Shown: one piece after another, positions 37,301 through 47,106 of the stretch
How the letters are laid out: the number at the start of each line of letters is the position of its first letter
Position numbering within the stretch: position 1 is the first letter of the stretch
Assembly (NCBI RefSeq): GCF_000378165.1
Contig: NZ_KB899337.1
Coordinates: 62,001 to 126,000, forward strand
Source of the DNA: Saccharibacter floricola DSM 15669
GTDB taxonomy: Bacteria > Pseudomonadota > Alphaproteobacteria > Acetobacterales > Acetobacteraceae
Direction of reading: 5' to 3'
Length of the DNA stretch: 64,000 nucleotides
The notes under the pieces: generated by a model
Seen by the model: only the letters and a program-made list of their open reading frames with translations
Database searches by the model: none
What the model was told of the DNA's origin: nothing
Program-made: the position numbers and the translations under genes

Positions 37301-37750
37301 ATGCCACTTTACGAGACCGTGCTTATTGCACGTAACGATGTCTCTCAGGCTCAGGTTGAAACCCTGATTGAGAACATTACCTCACTGCTGGGCGAACATG
37401 GTGGTTCCGTGCGCAAGCGTGAGTTCTGGGGCCTGCGCACGCTGGCTTATCGCATCAAGAAAAACCGCAAGGGTCATTACGTCCTGCTGGGTATTGAAGC
37501 CCCGATTGACGCGATGAACGAAATGGATCGTCAGCTGAGCCTGAACGAAGATGTTCTGCGTGTTCTGACCCTTCGTGTTGATGAAATTGACGATACACCG
37601 TCACCGATTCTGTCCCGTAAGGGTGACGATCGTGGTGATCGTGGTTCCCGCGGTGGGCGTGGTGGTCGTTATGAAAGCGGTCGTAACCGCCGTCATAACA
37701 ATGACTCCTCATCCTCTGAAACGCGTGAAAACACGGCTGCAGCGGAGTAA
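37301..37750 (+). CDS. rpsF: 30S ribosomal protein S6
   Basis: Small-subunit ribosomal protein that binds S18. The core fold is residues 1-100 ([39 protein letters not shown]). The tail from about residue 108 is rich in Arg, Gly, Asp and Ser ([20 protein letters not shown]). Extended tails on S6 are usual in alphaproteobacteria. AGGGAG lies just before the ATG. First gene of the rpsF-rpsR-rplI operon. Confidence 0.97.
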   Translation: MPLYETVLIARNDVSQAQVETLIENITSLLGEHGGSVRKREFWGLRTLAYRIKKNRKGHYVLLGIEAPIDAMNEMDRQLSLNEDVLRVLTLRVDEIDDTPSPILSRKGDDRGDRGSRGGRGGRYESGRNRRHNNDSSSSETRENTAAAE

Positions 37751-37755
37751 TCAAG

Positions 37756-38040
37756 ATGGCTGATACCACGACAACCCCTGAAATCAATCCAGCAAGCCGT
37801 CGTATGGCTGTTGGTGCGCGTCGTCCTTTCTATCGTCGTCGCAAATCCTGCCCATTCTCTGGGCCGAATGCGCCGAAGATTGACCATAAGGATGTCCGTC
37901 TTCTGAGCCGTTTCCTGTCTGAGCGCGGTAAGATTGTTCCAAGCCGCATCACGGCCGTTTCGGCTAAAAAGCAGCGTGAACTGGCGCAGGCGATCAAGCG
38001 CGCCCGCTTCCTCGCTCTGCTCCCATATGTTGTAAACTGA
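37756..38040 (+). CDS. rpsR: 30S ribosomal protein S18
   Basis: A 94-residue ribosomal protein. The core motif [12 protein letters not shown] and the S18 signature around [20 protein letters not shown] are clear. It begins 5 bp after rpsF, and rplI follows after 10 bp, so the three are cotranscribed. Confidence 0.97.
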   Translation: MADTTTTPEINPASRRMAVGARRPFYRRRKSCPFSGPNAPKIDHKDVRLLSRFLSERGKIVPSRITAVSAKKQRELAQAIKRARFLALLPYVVN

Positions 38041-38050
38041 GGAGCACGTC

Positions 38051-38656
38051 ATGTCTCAGACTGAACTCATTCTGCTTCAGCGCGTGGAAAATCTTGGCCA
38101 GATGGGCGATATCGTCCGTGTGAAGCCAGGTTATGCCCGCAATTTCCTGCTTCCTAAAGGCAAGGCTCTTCGTGCGAACGCGGCAAACCGTGCTCGCTTT
38201 GAAAATGAGCGTGCTCAGCTGGAAGCTCAGAACCTTCGCAAGCGTGAAGAGGCCGAGCGTTTGGCCGAGCGTATGCAAGGGCTTTCTGTCACCCTGATCC
38301 GTCAGGCTGGTGATAGCGGAAGCCTCTATGGCTCTGTAACGCCTCGTGACATTGCTGCTGCTGCAACAGAAGCTGGTCTGACGGTTGCTCGTCAGCAGGT
38401 TGTGTTGGAAGAGCCGATCAAGATCCTTGGTCTGGTGGAAGCACGCGTGGCATTGCACCCAGAAGTCTCTATCCCTTTGACTGTCAATGTGGCGCGTTCT
38501 CAGGAAGAGGCTGAGCGTCAGGCTCGCGGTGAAGTTGTTGGGCAGGAAGAAGAAGAGGAAAATATCCTTGGTGATCTTCATGCTGAGCAAGCAGCCGAAG
38601 AGGCTGCTGCCGAAGCAGAGCTGCATAAAGAGGAAGAAACTCAGGCAGAAGCCTAA
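38051..38656 (+). CDS. rplI: 50S ribosomal protein L9 with acidic C-terminal tail
   Basis: Large-subunit ribosomal protein; 201 residues, about 50 longer than the E. coli form. The N-domain has [20 protein letters not shown] and [11 protein letters not shown]. The C-domain has [12 protein letters not shown] and the [12 protein letters not shown] end. The last roughly 45 residues are Glu/Ala-rich ([20 protein letters not shown]), as in several alphaproteobacteria. The preceding rpsF tail is basic, so tails of opposite charge are encoded in one operon. Confidence 0.97.
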   Translation: MSQTELILLQRVENLGQMGDIVRVKPGYARNFLLPKGKALRANAANRARFENERAQLEAQNLRKREEAERLAERMQGLSVTLIRQAGDSGSLYGSVTPRDIAAAATEAGLTVARQQVVLEEPIKILGLVEARVALHPEVSIPLTVNVARSQEEAERQARGEVVGQEEEEENILGDLHAEQAAEEAAAEAELHKEEETQAEA

Positions 38657-38686
38657 GGGCTTTAGCTCTTGCAGAGCTTCCTTTGG

Positions 38687-38716
38687 AAACCCAGCGGTTC
38701 TTCCGCTGGGTTTTTT
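38687..38716 (+). terminator. Terminator of the rpsF-rpsR-rplI operon
   Basis: AACCCAGCGG/CCGCTGGGTT perfect stem, loop TTCTT, followed by a T-run. It lies about 30 bp after the rplI stop. Confidence 0.92.
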
Positions 38717-38908
38717 GCATTTAGGTGGGTTTTATAAGTGCTTTGTTATGAAAGCTCTATGAAAAAGGGAGGATAAGGCTTGTCTTCTCTGACATCTATG
38801 CCATCTTATTCGTAATGGACTTAGAATAAAAACATAACGTCACGATGGCGTTGGGTGGTTCATGACGATAAGACCCAGCGATCTGTGTGGGAGAAGGAGA
38901 GCGTCGAA

Positions 38909-40126
38909 GTGAAGCGTGTTCTGGATATCTTCCTAAAGAAATTCATACAGACAGGTACGTTAACGGTTATTTATAGCGATGGGACACAAGGCCGTTATCA
39001 GGGGAGTAAGCCTGGTGATGAGGTTGGCTTGCGTTTGCATACGACAGCAGCTGAGAAGGCTTTGGCTTTAAAGCCAGCTTTGGCGTTTGGCGAAGAATAT
39101 ATGAACGGGACGGCAACACCTGAAGGGTGTTCTCTTGAGCGCCTTATGCACGTCCTGATGTATAATTTAGAAAATAGTAATTTATTAAGCGAAGAAATTA
39201 ATAGCCGCATGCGCTATGTAGGGCGTCTTTTAAAACCGCTCAATTCGCTGAAGCGTTCGCGCAAAAATGTCGCTCATCATTATGACTTAAACGGTGATCT
39301 TTATCGTCTCTTCTTAGATAAAGACTTGCAATATTCTTGTGCATATTTTGAGCGCGATGACATGTCTCTTGATGAAGCACAAGAGGCAAAGAAACGCCAT
39401 ATTGCTGCGAAACTCCGCTTTGACCGGCCTGGTCTTGAGGTCTTGGATATTGGTTGTGGTTGGGGCGGGATGGCGCTGACCTTAGCCAAAGACTATGGGG
39501 CAAAGGTGCTCGGTATTACATTGTCGGTTGAGCAACTTCGTGTAGCCCGTGAGCGGGCTAAGGAAGCTGGTCTGGACGGTCAGGTGCGTTTTGAGCTCTT
39601 AGATTATCGCACGCTCCATCGCACATTTGACCGCATTGTTTCCGTGGGTATGTTTGAGCATGTGGGTGTTGCGCACTATGAAGCCTTTTTCAATAATATT
39701 CGGCGCTGCTTAAAACCTGATGGTGTTGCCCTTATTCACTCCATTGGGCGTATGGATGGCCCCGGAACCACGAACCCTTGGATCGCGAAATATATTTTCC
39801 CAGGTGGGTATTCTCCAGCACTCAGTGAGGCATTAGCCGCCGTGGAGCAAACGGGACTTTGGGTCGATGATTGTGAGATTTTGCGCTTGCATTACGCAAA
39901 AACTCTTGCCCATTGGCGCCAGCGTTTTGAAGCGAAACGGGACAGAGTGCGTGCAATGTATGATGATCGTTTCGTGCGGATGTTTGAGCTTTATCTAACA
40001 GCGAGTGAATTAGCGTTCCGCGTGCAAGGACATATGAACTTTCAGCTACAGCTGACACGTTCTATTGATGCGCTGCCATTGACGCGTGATTATATGTATG
40101 AAGAAGAGCACAACAAGGCGCCGTAA
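38909..40126 (+). CDS. cfa: Cyclopropane-fatty-acyl-phospholipid synthase
   Basis: SAM-dependent methylene transfer to unsaturated phospholipid acyl chains, which stabilises membranes against acid and ethanol. It has 405 residues. The SAM site is VLDIGCGWGGMALTLA, with SVGMFEHVGVAHYE and IFPGGYSPALSEAL further on, all CFA signatures. I place the start at a GTG at 38909, because GGAG lies 8-9 bp upstream and the N-terminus KRVLDIFLKKFIQTGTLTVI is family-like. A GTG at 38855 would add 18 residues and has no ribosome-binding site. It stands alone between two terminators. Confidence 0.93.
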   Translation: MKRVLDIFLKKFIQTGTLTVIYSDGTQGRYQGSKPGDEVGLRLHTTAAEKALALKPALAFGEEYMNGTATPEGCSLERLMHVLMYNLENSNLLSEEINSRMRYVGRLLKPLNSLKRSRKNVAHHYDLNGDLYRLFLDKDLQYSCAYFERDDMSLDEAQEAKKRHIAAKLRFDRPGLEVLDIGCGWGGMALTLAKDYGAKVLGITLSVEQLRVARERAKEAGLDGQVRFELLDYRTLHRTFDRIVSVGMFEHVGVAHYEAFFNNIRRCLKPDGVALIHSIGRMDGPGTTNPWIAKYIFPGGYSPALSEALAAVEQTGLWVDDCEILRLHYAKTLAHWRQRFEAKRDRVRAMYDDRFVRMFELYLTASELAFRVQGHMNFQLQLTRSIDALPLTRDYMYEEEHNKAP

Positions 40127-40155
40127 CAGGCGCGTCGGAGTGCTGTTGAGGTTGG

Positions 40156-40182
40156 AAACCGGGGGTTAGCCCCCGGTTTTTT
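40156..40182. terminator. Terminator whose stem overlaps the 3' end of rsmA
   Basis: ACCGGGGG and CCCCCGGT form a perfect stem around the loop TTAG, flanked by AAA and TTTTTT. The rsmA stop codon and its last codons (encoding KTGG) lie inside the hairpin. It terminates cfa rightwards and probably rsmA leftwards. Confidence 0.88.
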
Positions 40183-41005
40183 GTTGTCTTGCAAGGTGGC
40201 AACGGGCCAGACGATCAAATTCTGAAACAGAGAGGGTCTCGGCACGTCGGGTCGGGAGGATGTCTGCTTCTTCAAGTAAGGATAGCCCCCCGATCGGTTT
40301 TAAAGCCGTGCGTAGCATTTTGCGTCGTTGACCAAAGGCTGCCGCTGTGACTTGTTCCATAGCCTTAAAAAGCGGGCGTGATGGCTGTTGGGCATGAGGG
40401 ACGAGCACTGCGACAGCGGAGTGCACTTTAGGGGGCGGGAAAAAAGCCCCCGGTGGTAAAGTCATACCAATCGAACAATCTGCACACCATTGAGCTAAAA
40501 CAGCAAGCCGGCCATAGGCTGAGCTATTAGGGGCAGCGCAGACACGTTCTGCCACTTCTTTTTGGAACATCAAGACAAGACGTTCCCACTCTGAGGCTTG
40601 CCGAAGCCAGCTCACGAGGAGGGGAGTTGCGACATTATAAGGAAGGTTCGCAATAATTTGTCGTGGTGCAGGCCCTAAAGAAGTTGCATCAATGCGTAAG
40701 GCATCTTGCGGAACGATGGAAAGGCGAGGGCCATAATGTTCTCGCAGTTCCTCTAATAAAGGCCACGCACGCTCATCAACTTCAATAGCATGGAGACTAC
40801 TTGCTTGGCTGTCTAATAAGGCACGGGTCAGCCCACCGGGGCCCGGGCCAACTTCTACGATATGACGCCCTGCTAGCGAGCCACCCAAGCTGGCGATACG
40901 CGCGCAAACGGATGGGTCTAAAAGAAAGTGCTGTCCAAGTGATTTGCGTGCATCAAGCCCATGAGCACGAATGCTCTCACGCAGAGAGGGGAGTGTGTGT
41001 GTCAT
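40166..41005 (-). CDS. rsmA: 16S rRNA (adenine1518-N6/adenine1519-N6)-dimethyltransferase
   Basis: Dimethylates two adjacent adenines near the 3' end of 16S rRNA (KsgA). It has 279 residues. Motifs: KSLGQHFLLDPSVC at the start, VEVGPGPGGLTRALLD for SAM, the catalytic NLPYNVATPLL (about residue 115), and FFPPPKVHSAVAVL. Its ATG overlaps the surA stop by 4 bp, making it the last gene of the lptF-lptG-lptD-surA-rsmA operon. Confidence 0.97.
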   Translation of the reverse strand: MTHTLPSLRESIRAHGLDARKSLGQHFLLDPSVCARIASLGGSLAGRHIVEVGPGPGGLTRALLDSQASSLHAIEVDERAWPLLEELREHYGPRLSIVPQDALRIDATSLGPAPRQIIANLPYNVATPLLVSWLRQASEWERLVLMFQKEVAERVCAAPNSSAYGRLAVLAQWCADCSIGMTLPPGAFFPPPKVHSAVAVLVPHAQQPSRPLFKAMEQVTAAAFGQRRKMLRTALKPIGGLSLLEEADILPTRRAETLSVSEFDRLARCHLARQQKTGG

Positions 41006-42360
41006 TCGTGGCGTAGAACAGTCTGTGCTGCAGGGCGGATTTGGATAACCGCGCGACGTTGAAGGGAGCGATGCATTTGCTGAGCTGCCTGCTCAACACG
41101 TTCATTCATCATCTGGTCGGCAATTTGTCCCGGTGTTTGCTGGGCAAGATTGCGTTGCTCGCGTGAGCATACCATAAGCAAAGCGATACCATCTGTTGCA
41201 ACAAGAGGGTGCGAAGCATGACCGGTCGGAAGTTTGCCAATGACAGCCTGCATCTGCGGTGCAAGGCGTTCCATAACTTGGAGGCCTGGGTTGCTTGGCC
41301 GTTTATCTCCCATAGAGCGATTGAGTGCTTCAACAGCATCGCAGTTATGGAGAGACTGAGAGGCACTGGTTGCTTTTTGTAAGGCAAGCTTTTGTTGGTC
41401 TGTCGGGTTGCTGGGGTCGAGCTGCGAGGTGAAAGGAATAAAGGCCTGTCGCAGCCCGATAATCGTGCCGAGCTGTTTGCCAACCACACGACGCCCTTGG
41501 ACGGTAGCGATAATAAAGCCACCAGGAACTTTAATCGGGTTAGAAATAGCGCCTTCAGGCATTTGACGGATTACGTCGAGAACTTGCGGCTCAATACTAT
41601 CTTCCTGCATCCAGCCACGGGCACCACCGTCCAATGCGGCTTGGTCTTGCGAGAACTGAGCGGCAACAATTGGGAAAGGAGCCCCTTCACGGAGCTGGTT
41701 GATGATTGTTTTCGTAAAAGTCAGCTCGACTTCATCATGTCGTGGATCAGGGACAGGAACAAAAATTTCACTGACCATATATTGAGGCCGGCCTGCTTCA
41801 GCCTGAAGGGCGCGTTCTCGTTGAGCGATTTGGTCAGGTGTCACGCGGTTGCGCGCGCCAAGTTCTTCACGCAAGACTTGCATCCATCCGAGCTGAACGC
41901 GAATTTGGTCAATAAGGGTCGTGAGCGAGACACCATCGGATTTTAGGCGATTGCGCAGAGCATTTTGCGGCATGCCATTACGTGCTTCAATGTTGCTAAT
42001 AGCATTTGCAATCTGCTCGGGCTCAATATTGATATGCCGGTTGAGCATTTCCTGCATTTTGAGGCGTTCATCAATAAGTTGATGAATGATCTGCCCACGC
42101 ATGCGTTGCATAACATCTGAACTGATAGGTAACCCTGTTGAGAGCACGAAAAGACGTGCGCGTTCTTCAACATCACGCTGTGTTAGGACTTGCCCATTCA
42201 CGACAGCAATAATTTGGTCTTCCGTTGTTGAGGGAGCCTCGGTTTGTCGAGTAGAGGCTGCATTAGCAGTTGAAGCAGCCATTCCCGTGTGAGGGAAGAC
42301 TAGCATCACAGCGGCGCAGACAGAGAGGGGAAGCAAAGCAATACGCGAAGGTGAGAACAT
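41002..42360 (-). CDS. surA: Periplasmic peptidyl-prolyl isomerase/chaperone SurA
   Basis: Chaperone for outer-membrane proteins, including LptD, which its neighbouring gene encodes. It has 452 residues. A signal peptide (LLPLSVCAAVMLVFPHTGMA) leads to the SurA N-domain (IIAVVNGQVLTQRDVEERAR; LRNRLKSDGVSLTTL) and one clear rotamase-like domain (ISEIFVPVPDPR to GGFIIATVQGRRVVG). A second, degenerate one follows. It lies 3 bp after lptD and overlaps rsmA by 4 bp. Confidence 0.92.
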   Translation of the reverse strand: MFSPSRIALLPLSVCAAVMLVFPHTGMAASTANAASTRQTEAPSTTEDQIIAVVNGQVLTQRDVEERARLFVLSTGLPISSDVMQRMRGQIIHQLIDERLKMQEMLNRHINIEPEQIANAISNIEARNGMPQNALRNRLKSDGVSLTTLIDQIRVQLGWMQVLREELGARNRVTPDQIAQRERALQAEAGRPQYMVSEIFVPVPDPRHDEVELTFTKTIINQLREGAPFPIVAAQFSQDQAALDGGARGWMQEDSIEPQVLDVIRQMPEGAISNPIKVPGGFIIATVQGRRVVGKQLGTIIGLRQAFIPFTSQLDPSNPTDQQKLALQKATSASQSLHNCDAVEALNRSMGDKRPSNPGLQVMERLAPQMQAVIGKLPTGHASHPLVATDGIALLMVCSREQRNLAQQTPGQIADQMMNERVEQAAQQMHRSLQRRAVIQIRPAAQTVLRHE

Positions 42361-42363
42361 ATG

Positions 42364-44700
42364 TCAGCCGTTGATCCCAAAATTACCGATAGTCTTGAAC
42401 GTGAAGTTGAGCAGCACGGTTGAATTGCGCCGTTGTCCACCAATATAGGTGTATTGTCGAACGTAGATAACGTCTAGCCCAAAGCAGTCATTGCTATAAC
42501 CGACATCGCCGCCTGTTGCGACAAATTGCTTACGAGAGAGGCTGCGTCGTGCATAGGCTGAGAAATGATATTGACGCCAACGGGTTGAGACGCCCCCGCT
42601 CAGCTCGCTTGTTTCTTGGTTGTAAGGATTTTGAATCGCATTACCGCCTTTATTATAATTGACGTAGGAATAATAATAAGGCGTGACAGGGCCGTAAATA
42701 TACCCGCCTGTGATCCGGAATTGCGGAATACCGGCGCTAAACAGCGCTTCACCATAATCAAATTTCTTACGCCACGGGTTGTAACGTCCGCGTGCTGTAA
42801 TATCGAGATACTGATTAGGTGTAAAAGTAACACGCCCAACAGGATCTGAGAGGTGATGGTCAAGACCTGAAAAAGCAGGACGGTTGCGTGTGATATGTTG
42901 CTGGAAGCTTTCCCCGACGAGCATATCAATGGAATGGCCGTTCCATGTCCAGTTTTGGTGAATCCCCACATTACCGCGAATCCCGCCATCGAGTCGGTCG
43001 GTGCCCATATAGCGGTTAAGAGCGAAGAGGGTCGTGTCGCTGAATTCGTACGTAAAGCTATCTTCGTTGGGGAGGGAGCGCATGGCCGCACCGCCCGTGT
43101 TGGGAGAGGCAATAAATTGCACAATTGGTTCAAAGATCTGGCTACCATGACCTTTTGCGAAGGTGCGCAGGAAAGGCCAGTTCATTTTCAGAGAAACCGT
43201 TGGCTGGACTTGGCCGCTAACGTGAGAGCCTTTTTTGCCGTAAATCGGCTGTTCATTCAGGCGTGTCGAATGGTAAAGCATAGAATCGAGCCGAGCGGTC
43301 AGCAGCCATTTTTGACCAAGCCGGTTTTGGAAAGGACGATCCCATTGTAAGGCGAGTTCACCGCGTTGGTCGTTTACGCCGCGTTGACGATAGACGTAAA
43401 AGTCCGTGCTGTGGACGGTCAGGCGACCGCCGAGCGCATCGGGCTGTCCTGTAAAGTCGTAGCTAAAGCGTGGGAGAGCGTAGGGAAGCTCTTTATTGTT
43501 AATAATCCCGCGATTAAGCCCTTGATAGCCTTGAGCATCCAACATGATGTGGGAGCCAACACCAAAGCCTTCTAAATAAGCATTGGTGGGGAGGACGTCT
43601 GACCCATATCCGTTGAGGCGGTAATCGCGCATATAGTTCGCTGAACTTGCGATATTGACGTTAAAGCCAGCGCGCCAATGCCGGTCAAGATTGAAATCGC
43701 CGCTACCAAAAATATAGCCTTGAGCGCCGTGTTCTTTTCCCCCGGTAGAGCGCTCTCCAAAGGCATTATAAAAGGGGGTGTTGCGGCGTGTATCGTCTGC
43801 GATACCTGCCGTGATTTTCAGCTTCCCGAAATTGAAGCGATGGCGGTATTGAGCCGAAAGCTGTGGGCCTGTGTGGCTTGCAATGAGGGGAACGAACGTC
43901 AGATCCTGCTGATCGTCAATCACCCAATAATAAGGAAGGGTAAAATACGTTCCTAGATAGCGATCATGAGGGTTGACGTTGAAAGTCAGCAGTCCGCTAT
44001 GGCGCTTTGCTGTTGGGTCTGTGACGGCGAAATAGGGGAAGTAAAAGACAGGAAGCCCTAAAACCTTCAACCAAGCATGATTAAATTCAATATTTTGATT
44101 TTCGCGATCTTGCGTCGCTCCATAGGCTTGAAATTGCCAAAAGGGCAGCGCATCTGGGTTTTTAGCGCAGGTTTTGCAGGCAGTATAAACAGCACTTGAG
44201 AAGTCATTTACAACACCGTTGCTGCGGCGCATACCTGTTGCCGCGAGCTTGGCATTTTGCTCCATCCTGACATAGATGGCTGTGCCGATGCCATCTTTCA
44301 TACCGTGAGACAGTTCAACATGATCTGCGTATGTCGTGCTGCCATCGGGTTGAACGAGCGAGACATGGCCGCGTGCGCGCATAATCCCTGCTGCGCGATC
44401 ATAGGTAATTTCGTCCGCGCGAAGGGCTTGACCACCTTGCCAAACGCGAACATTTCCCTTCCACAGGATGATCCCCGTTTTGTCGTAGCTTTCATGGTCA
44501 GCGAGATAGGTTAGCGGGTCTTGCGGGGAAACACGACCAGGCGTTACAAGCGGGCCGCTGCTGCTTGAATGCGCATTTCCAGCATATGCTGGTGATGTGC
44601 TTCCCCATGATAAGGCAGCAAGAGCTGAGCTTGCTAAAGCAAGGCCTAGAACAGGCGTGCGCTTCCCAAAAGCGAATGGAAAGTCTCTGAGCAAAGGCAT
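42364..44700 (-). CDS. lptD: LPS-assembly protein LptD
   Basis: Outer-membrane beta-barrel that inserts lipopolysaccharide into the outer leaflet. It has 778 residues. A signal peptide of about 41 residues ends STSPAYAG. The periplasmic OstA/LptA-like jellyroll follows (ADEITYDRAAGIMRARGHVS). The barrel continues to the C-terminus, which ends in alternating strands (LLNFTFKTIGNFGING). The start at 44700 shares its A with the lptG stop (TAATG) and has GGAGG 7 bp upstream. An ATG 66 bp further up would lie inside lptG. Confidence 0.96.
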   Translation of the reverse strand: MPLLRDFPFAFGKRTPVLGLALASSALAALSWGSTSPAYAGNAHSSSSGPLVTPGRVSPQDPLTYLADHESYDKTGIILWKGNVRVWQGGQALRADEITYDRAAGIMRARGHVSLVQPDGSTTYADHVELSHGMKDGIGTAIYVRMEQNAKLAATGMRRSNGVVNDFSSAVYTACKTCAKNPDALPFWQFQAYGATQDRENQNIEFNHAWLKVLGLPVFYFPYFAVTDPTAKRHSGLLTFNVNPHDRYLGTYFTLPYYWVIDDQQDLTFVPLIASHTGPQLSAQYRHRFNFGKLKITAGIADDTRRNTPFYNAFGERSTGGKEHGAQGYIFGSGDFNLDRHWRAGFNVNIASSANYMRDYRLNGYGSDVLPTNAYLEGFGVGSHIMLDAQGYQGLNRGIINNKELPYALPRFSYDFTGQPDALGGRLTVHSTDFYVYRQRGVNDQRGELALQWDRPFQNRLGQKWLLTARLDSMLYHSTRLNEQPIYGKKGSHVSGQVQPTVSLKMNWPFLRTFAKGHGSQIFEPIVQFIASPNTGGAAMRSLPNEDSFTYEFSDTTLFALNRYMGTDRLDGGIRGNVGIHQNWTWNGHSIDMLVGESFQQHITRNRPAFSGLDHHLSDPVGRVTFTPNQYLDITARGRYNPWRKKFDYGEALFSAGIPQFRITGGYIYGPVTPYYYSYVNYNKGGNAIQNPYNQETSELSGGVSTRWRQYHFSAYARRSLSRKQFVATGGDVGYSNDCFGLDVIYVRQYTYIGGQRRNSTVLLNFTFKTIGNFGING

Positions 44701-45869
44701 TAACCATCCTCCATGTGCAACAGCAACGCTGCGGCTAGACACAGGCCCGCTCCTGTCGGGGCCCACGAAGCTAGGAGCGGCGGAAGGGCTCCTGACTTTC
44801 CGAGCTGTTCTGCGATTTTCGATACCGTAAATAAGGCAAAACCAGTTGTAATGCCAGCACCAAGCATACGGGCAACTCCACCACGCCGTGTGGATCGCAT
44901 AGAAAAGCCAGCAGATACAAGCGCCATTGTTCCTGCCAAAAGGGGTAAAGCCAACAGCGCTTGGAAATGAAGACGGTACTGAATGGTGGAAAAACCCGAA
45001 CGTGACAAGAGCTTAATAAAGCATGGAAGGGCCCAAAGAGACAATGTATCGGGCGGAGTTGTGCTGGTACGGATGCGATCAACCGTGAGTTCAGAGGGAA
45101 GAGAGAGGTGGTCTAAGGCTTGAGGGGTATGGGCCGGGAGGAGGCGAAAAGCGTTATAAAACTGCCAGTTATGATCTTTTAACTCTCCTGAAGACGCTTC
45201 TATACGATCAATAAGGTGGAAATGCTCATCAAGGCGAAAGAGGCTAATATGCTCCACTTGAAGAGAATCCCCCCTTAAATGCCCACGGCTTACATGAAGA
45301 ATTGCTTCTCCATTGGGAGTAGTGGTTGTGTCATGTTGACGAAGCCAAAGACCATTTTTCTGAAAAAAAGTTGAACTTGGTTCCCCACGGAGCAGTTTAT
45401 TGTCAAGCTGACTGGCGTGCCGAAACATAATAGATGAGAGGGGCGATAGCCCTGTTGAAACAATAACACCCAGCATAATGGCACAAAAAACTGGACTACT
45501 TAAAAATTGCCACGCCGATAGTCCTGCGGCTCTCATCACGATGAGCTCTGATGAGCGTGATAAGCGAGAGAAACAGGTCATACCGCCTAAAAGCATACCA
45601 AAAGGTAGCACATAGATAAGGTAATAAGGGGCATGAAGGGTTGAGATCAGCAGCACAACCCAAAGGCTAACGTCGGGGTGAGATGAGGCTCGTCTTAAAA
45701 CGTCAATAAAATCAAAAAGTGAAATAAGCCCAGTGAGAGCGATAGTGGTTGCTAGAGAGGTGAGGGTAAATTTTCGACCTAAATAACGGGCTAATGTTTT
45801 TGGGAAATAGGCATGATGCATGACAAGTGACTGTCTGGCCTGTGAAAATGCCCTAAAAAATGGCCTCAT
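44700..45869 (-). CDS. lptG: LPS export permease LptG
   Basis: Inner-membrane permease of the LptB2FG ABC machine that extracts LPS from the membrane. It has 389 residues: six helices with a large periplasmic domain between helices 3 and 4, as in YjgP/YjgQ. Family stretches are LARYLGRKFTLTSLATTIAL and FSRLSRSSELIVMRAAGLSA. It overlaps lptF by 4 bp and lptD by 1 bp. LptG is assigned because it is the second of the pair and directly precedes lptD. Confidence 0.93.
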   Translation of the reverse strand: MRPFFRAFSQARQSLVMHHAYFPKTLARYLGRKFTLTSLATTIALTGLISLFDFIDVLRRASSHPDVSLWVVLLISTLHAPYYLIYVLPFGMLLGGMTCFSRLSRSSELIVMRAAGLSAWQFLSSPVFCAIMLGVIVSTGLSPLSSIMFRHASQLDNKLLRGEPSSTFFQKNGLWLRQHDTTTTPNGEAILHVSRGHLRGDSLQVEHISLFRLDEHFHLIDRIEASSGELKDHNWQFYNAFRLLPAHTPQALDHLSLPSELTVDRIRTSTTPPDTLSLWALPCFIKLLSRSGFSTIQYRLHFQALLALPLLAGTMALVSAGFSMRSTRRGGVARMLGAGITTGFALFTVSKIAEQLGKSGALPPLLASWAPTGAGLCLAAALLLHMEDG

Positions 45870-47020
45870 GAGGAATGTTTCCCTTTAACAGGGCGTTTTA
45901 AAAAAGACAGACCTTTGAAGTGTTCGTGCAGTAAAAGAGCGCAGCATATGAGGATAGGTACGATAATTTCGGCCCAAAGCAATGGAACGAAGGTGAGTTG
46001 ACGGGACGCCATCCCTTTGAGCATCAATGAAAGCAATAAGAGCCCGACAACACAAAAGATGGCCATAAGGGGTCGTATAATGGAGCCATACCGTGAAAAC
46101 CCCCCACGAAGAGCACAGACTAACCCAATGATAGCGTAAGAAAGTGTTGAGAGAGGCGTCGTTAAACGTGCCCATCCTTCCACGGCGAGCTTGGCGCGAT
46201 AGCGGAGGGGAACGTAAGAGGGAGGGAAGAAAAGAGCATGAAGAGAGAGCTCGGCGGCATCTTGATCACCTTCAGCCCCCGGATGGGAAGAGCTTAGTTC
46301 AATCGTATCATGCTTGAAGTCTAGCATGCCGAGCTGCCCTGTTTGTGGGTCGATTCCCTGACGAGAGCCATTGTGCAGTACGAGATTAAGCGCGTCTCCA
46401 TGGGGGATCATGAAGGCTTCTTCAGCTAGGATCGTCGTCGGTTTGCTGGGGATGCGATTATCTTGGATGAGGACGCCTTTAAAGAAATTATCGGTTTCAT
46501 GACTTTTTACATAAATCGTCATAGTACTTGAAACCGGTGTAAAGACGCCTTCCTCTAATAAAAAAGCAGCTGCTCGATTGCGAATTTGAAATTCATAACG
46601 ATGAAACGCGTGATAGGATGCAGGGGATAGCCACAGGCTGAGCATATAGGCGAGTGTTGTCGCCATCAGTGCGCAGAGAAGCCCAGGGCGAGCGAGCTGA
46701 AGGGGAGAAAGCCCGGCGGCTCGCATAACAGTAAGTTCACGGTCTCCTGAAAGCTTATGATAGACGAAGAGAATAACCAAAAAGGTGCTGATCGGCAGAA
46801 TGACACCAACAAGGGTGGGGAGCATTAGCGAGGTGAGGTGGAGAAAAGCCCCCAAAGAAAGGCCATGCTGAACGACCATGGAGACAAAATGGAGAGATTG
46901 CGTGAGCCATATCAAAGCGACAGCCCCACCTGTGAGTGCGATGAGAGCGAAGATCAGCTGTCGAAGCATATAACGCTCAAAAAGGAGCTGCTGGGATTGA
47001 AAGAAACGGAGAGCGCGCAC
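45866..47020 (-). CDS. lptF: LPS export permease LptF
   Basis: Partner of LptG; 384 residues with the same YjgP/YjgQ architecture. LFERYMLRQLIFALIALTGG at the start and KLSGDRELTVMRAAGLSP are the diagnostic blocks. The start is a GTG with AAGG 9 bp upstream. It heads the lptF-lptG-lptD-surA-rsmA operon, which joins export of LPS, its outer-membrane receiver and the chaperone of that receiver. Confidence 0.93.
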   Translation of the reverse strand: MRALRFFQSQQLLFERYMLRQLIFALIALTGGAVALIWLTQSLHFVSMVVQHGLSLGAFLHLTSLMLPTLVGVILPISTFLVILFVYHKLSGDRELTVMRAAGLSPLQLARPGLLCALMATTLAYMLSLWLSPASYHAFHRYEFQIRNRAAAFLLEEGVFTPVSSTMTIYVKSHETDNFFKGVLIQDNRIPSKPTTILAEEAFMIPHGDALNLVLHNGSRQGIDPQTGQLGMLDFKHDTIELSSSHPGAEGDQDAAELSLHALFFPPSYVPLRYRAKLAVEGWARLTTPLSTLSYAIIGLVCALRGGFSRYGSIIRPLMAIFCVVGLLLLSLMLKGMASRQLTFVPLLWAEIIVPILICCALLLHEHFKGLSFLKRPVKGKHSS

Positions 47021-47106
47021 AGATCGTTACCTTGATAAGAGATGATCAAGCAGGCGAGGGCTAGGTAATCGCTTTTTAGATAGTCCATCCCCGTACGGAT
47101 TGTGCT

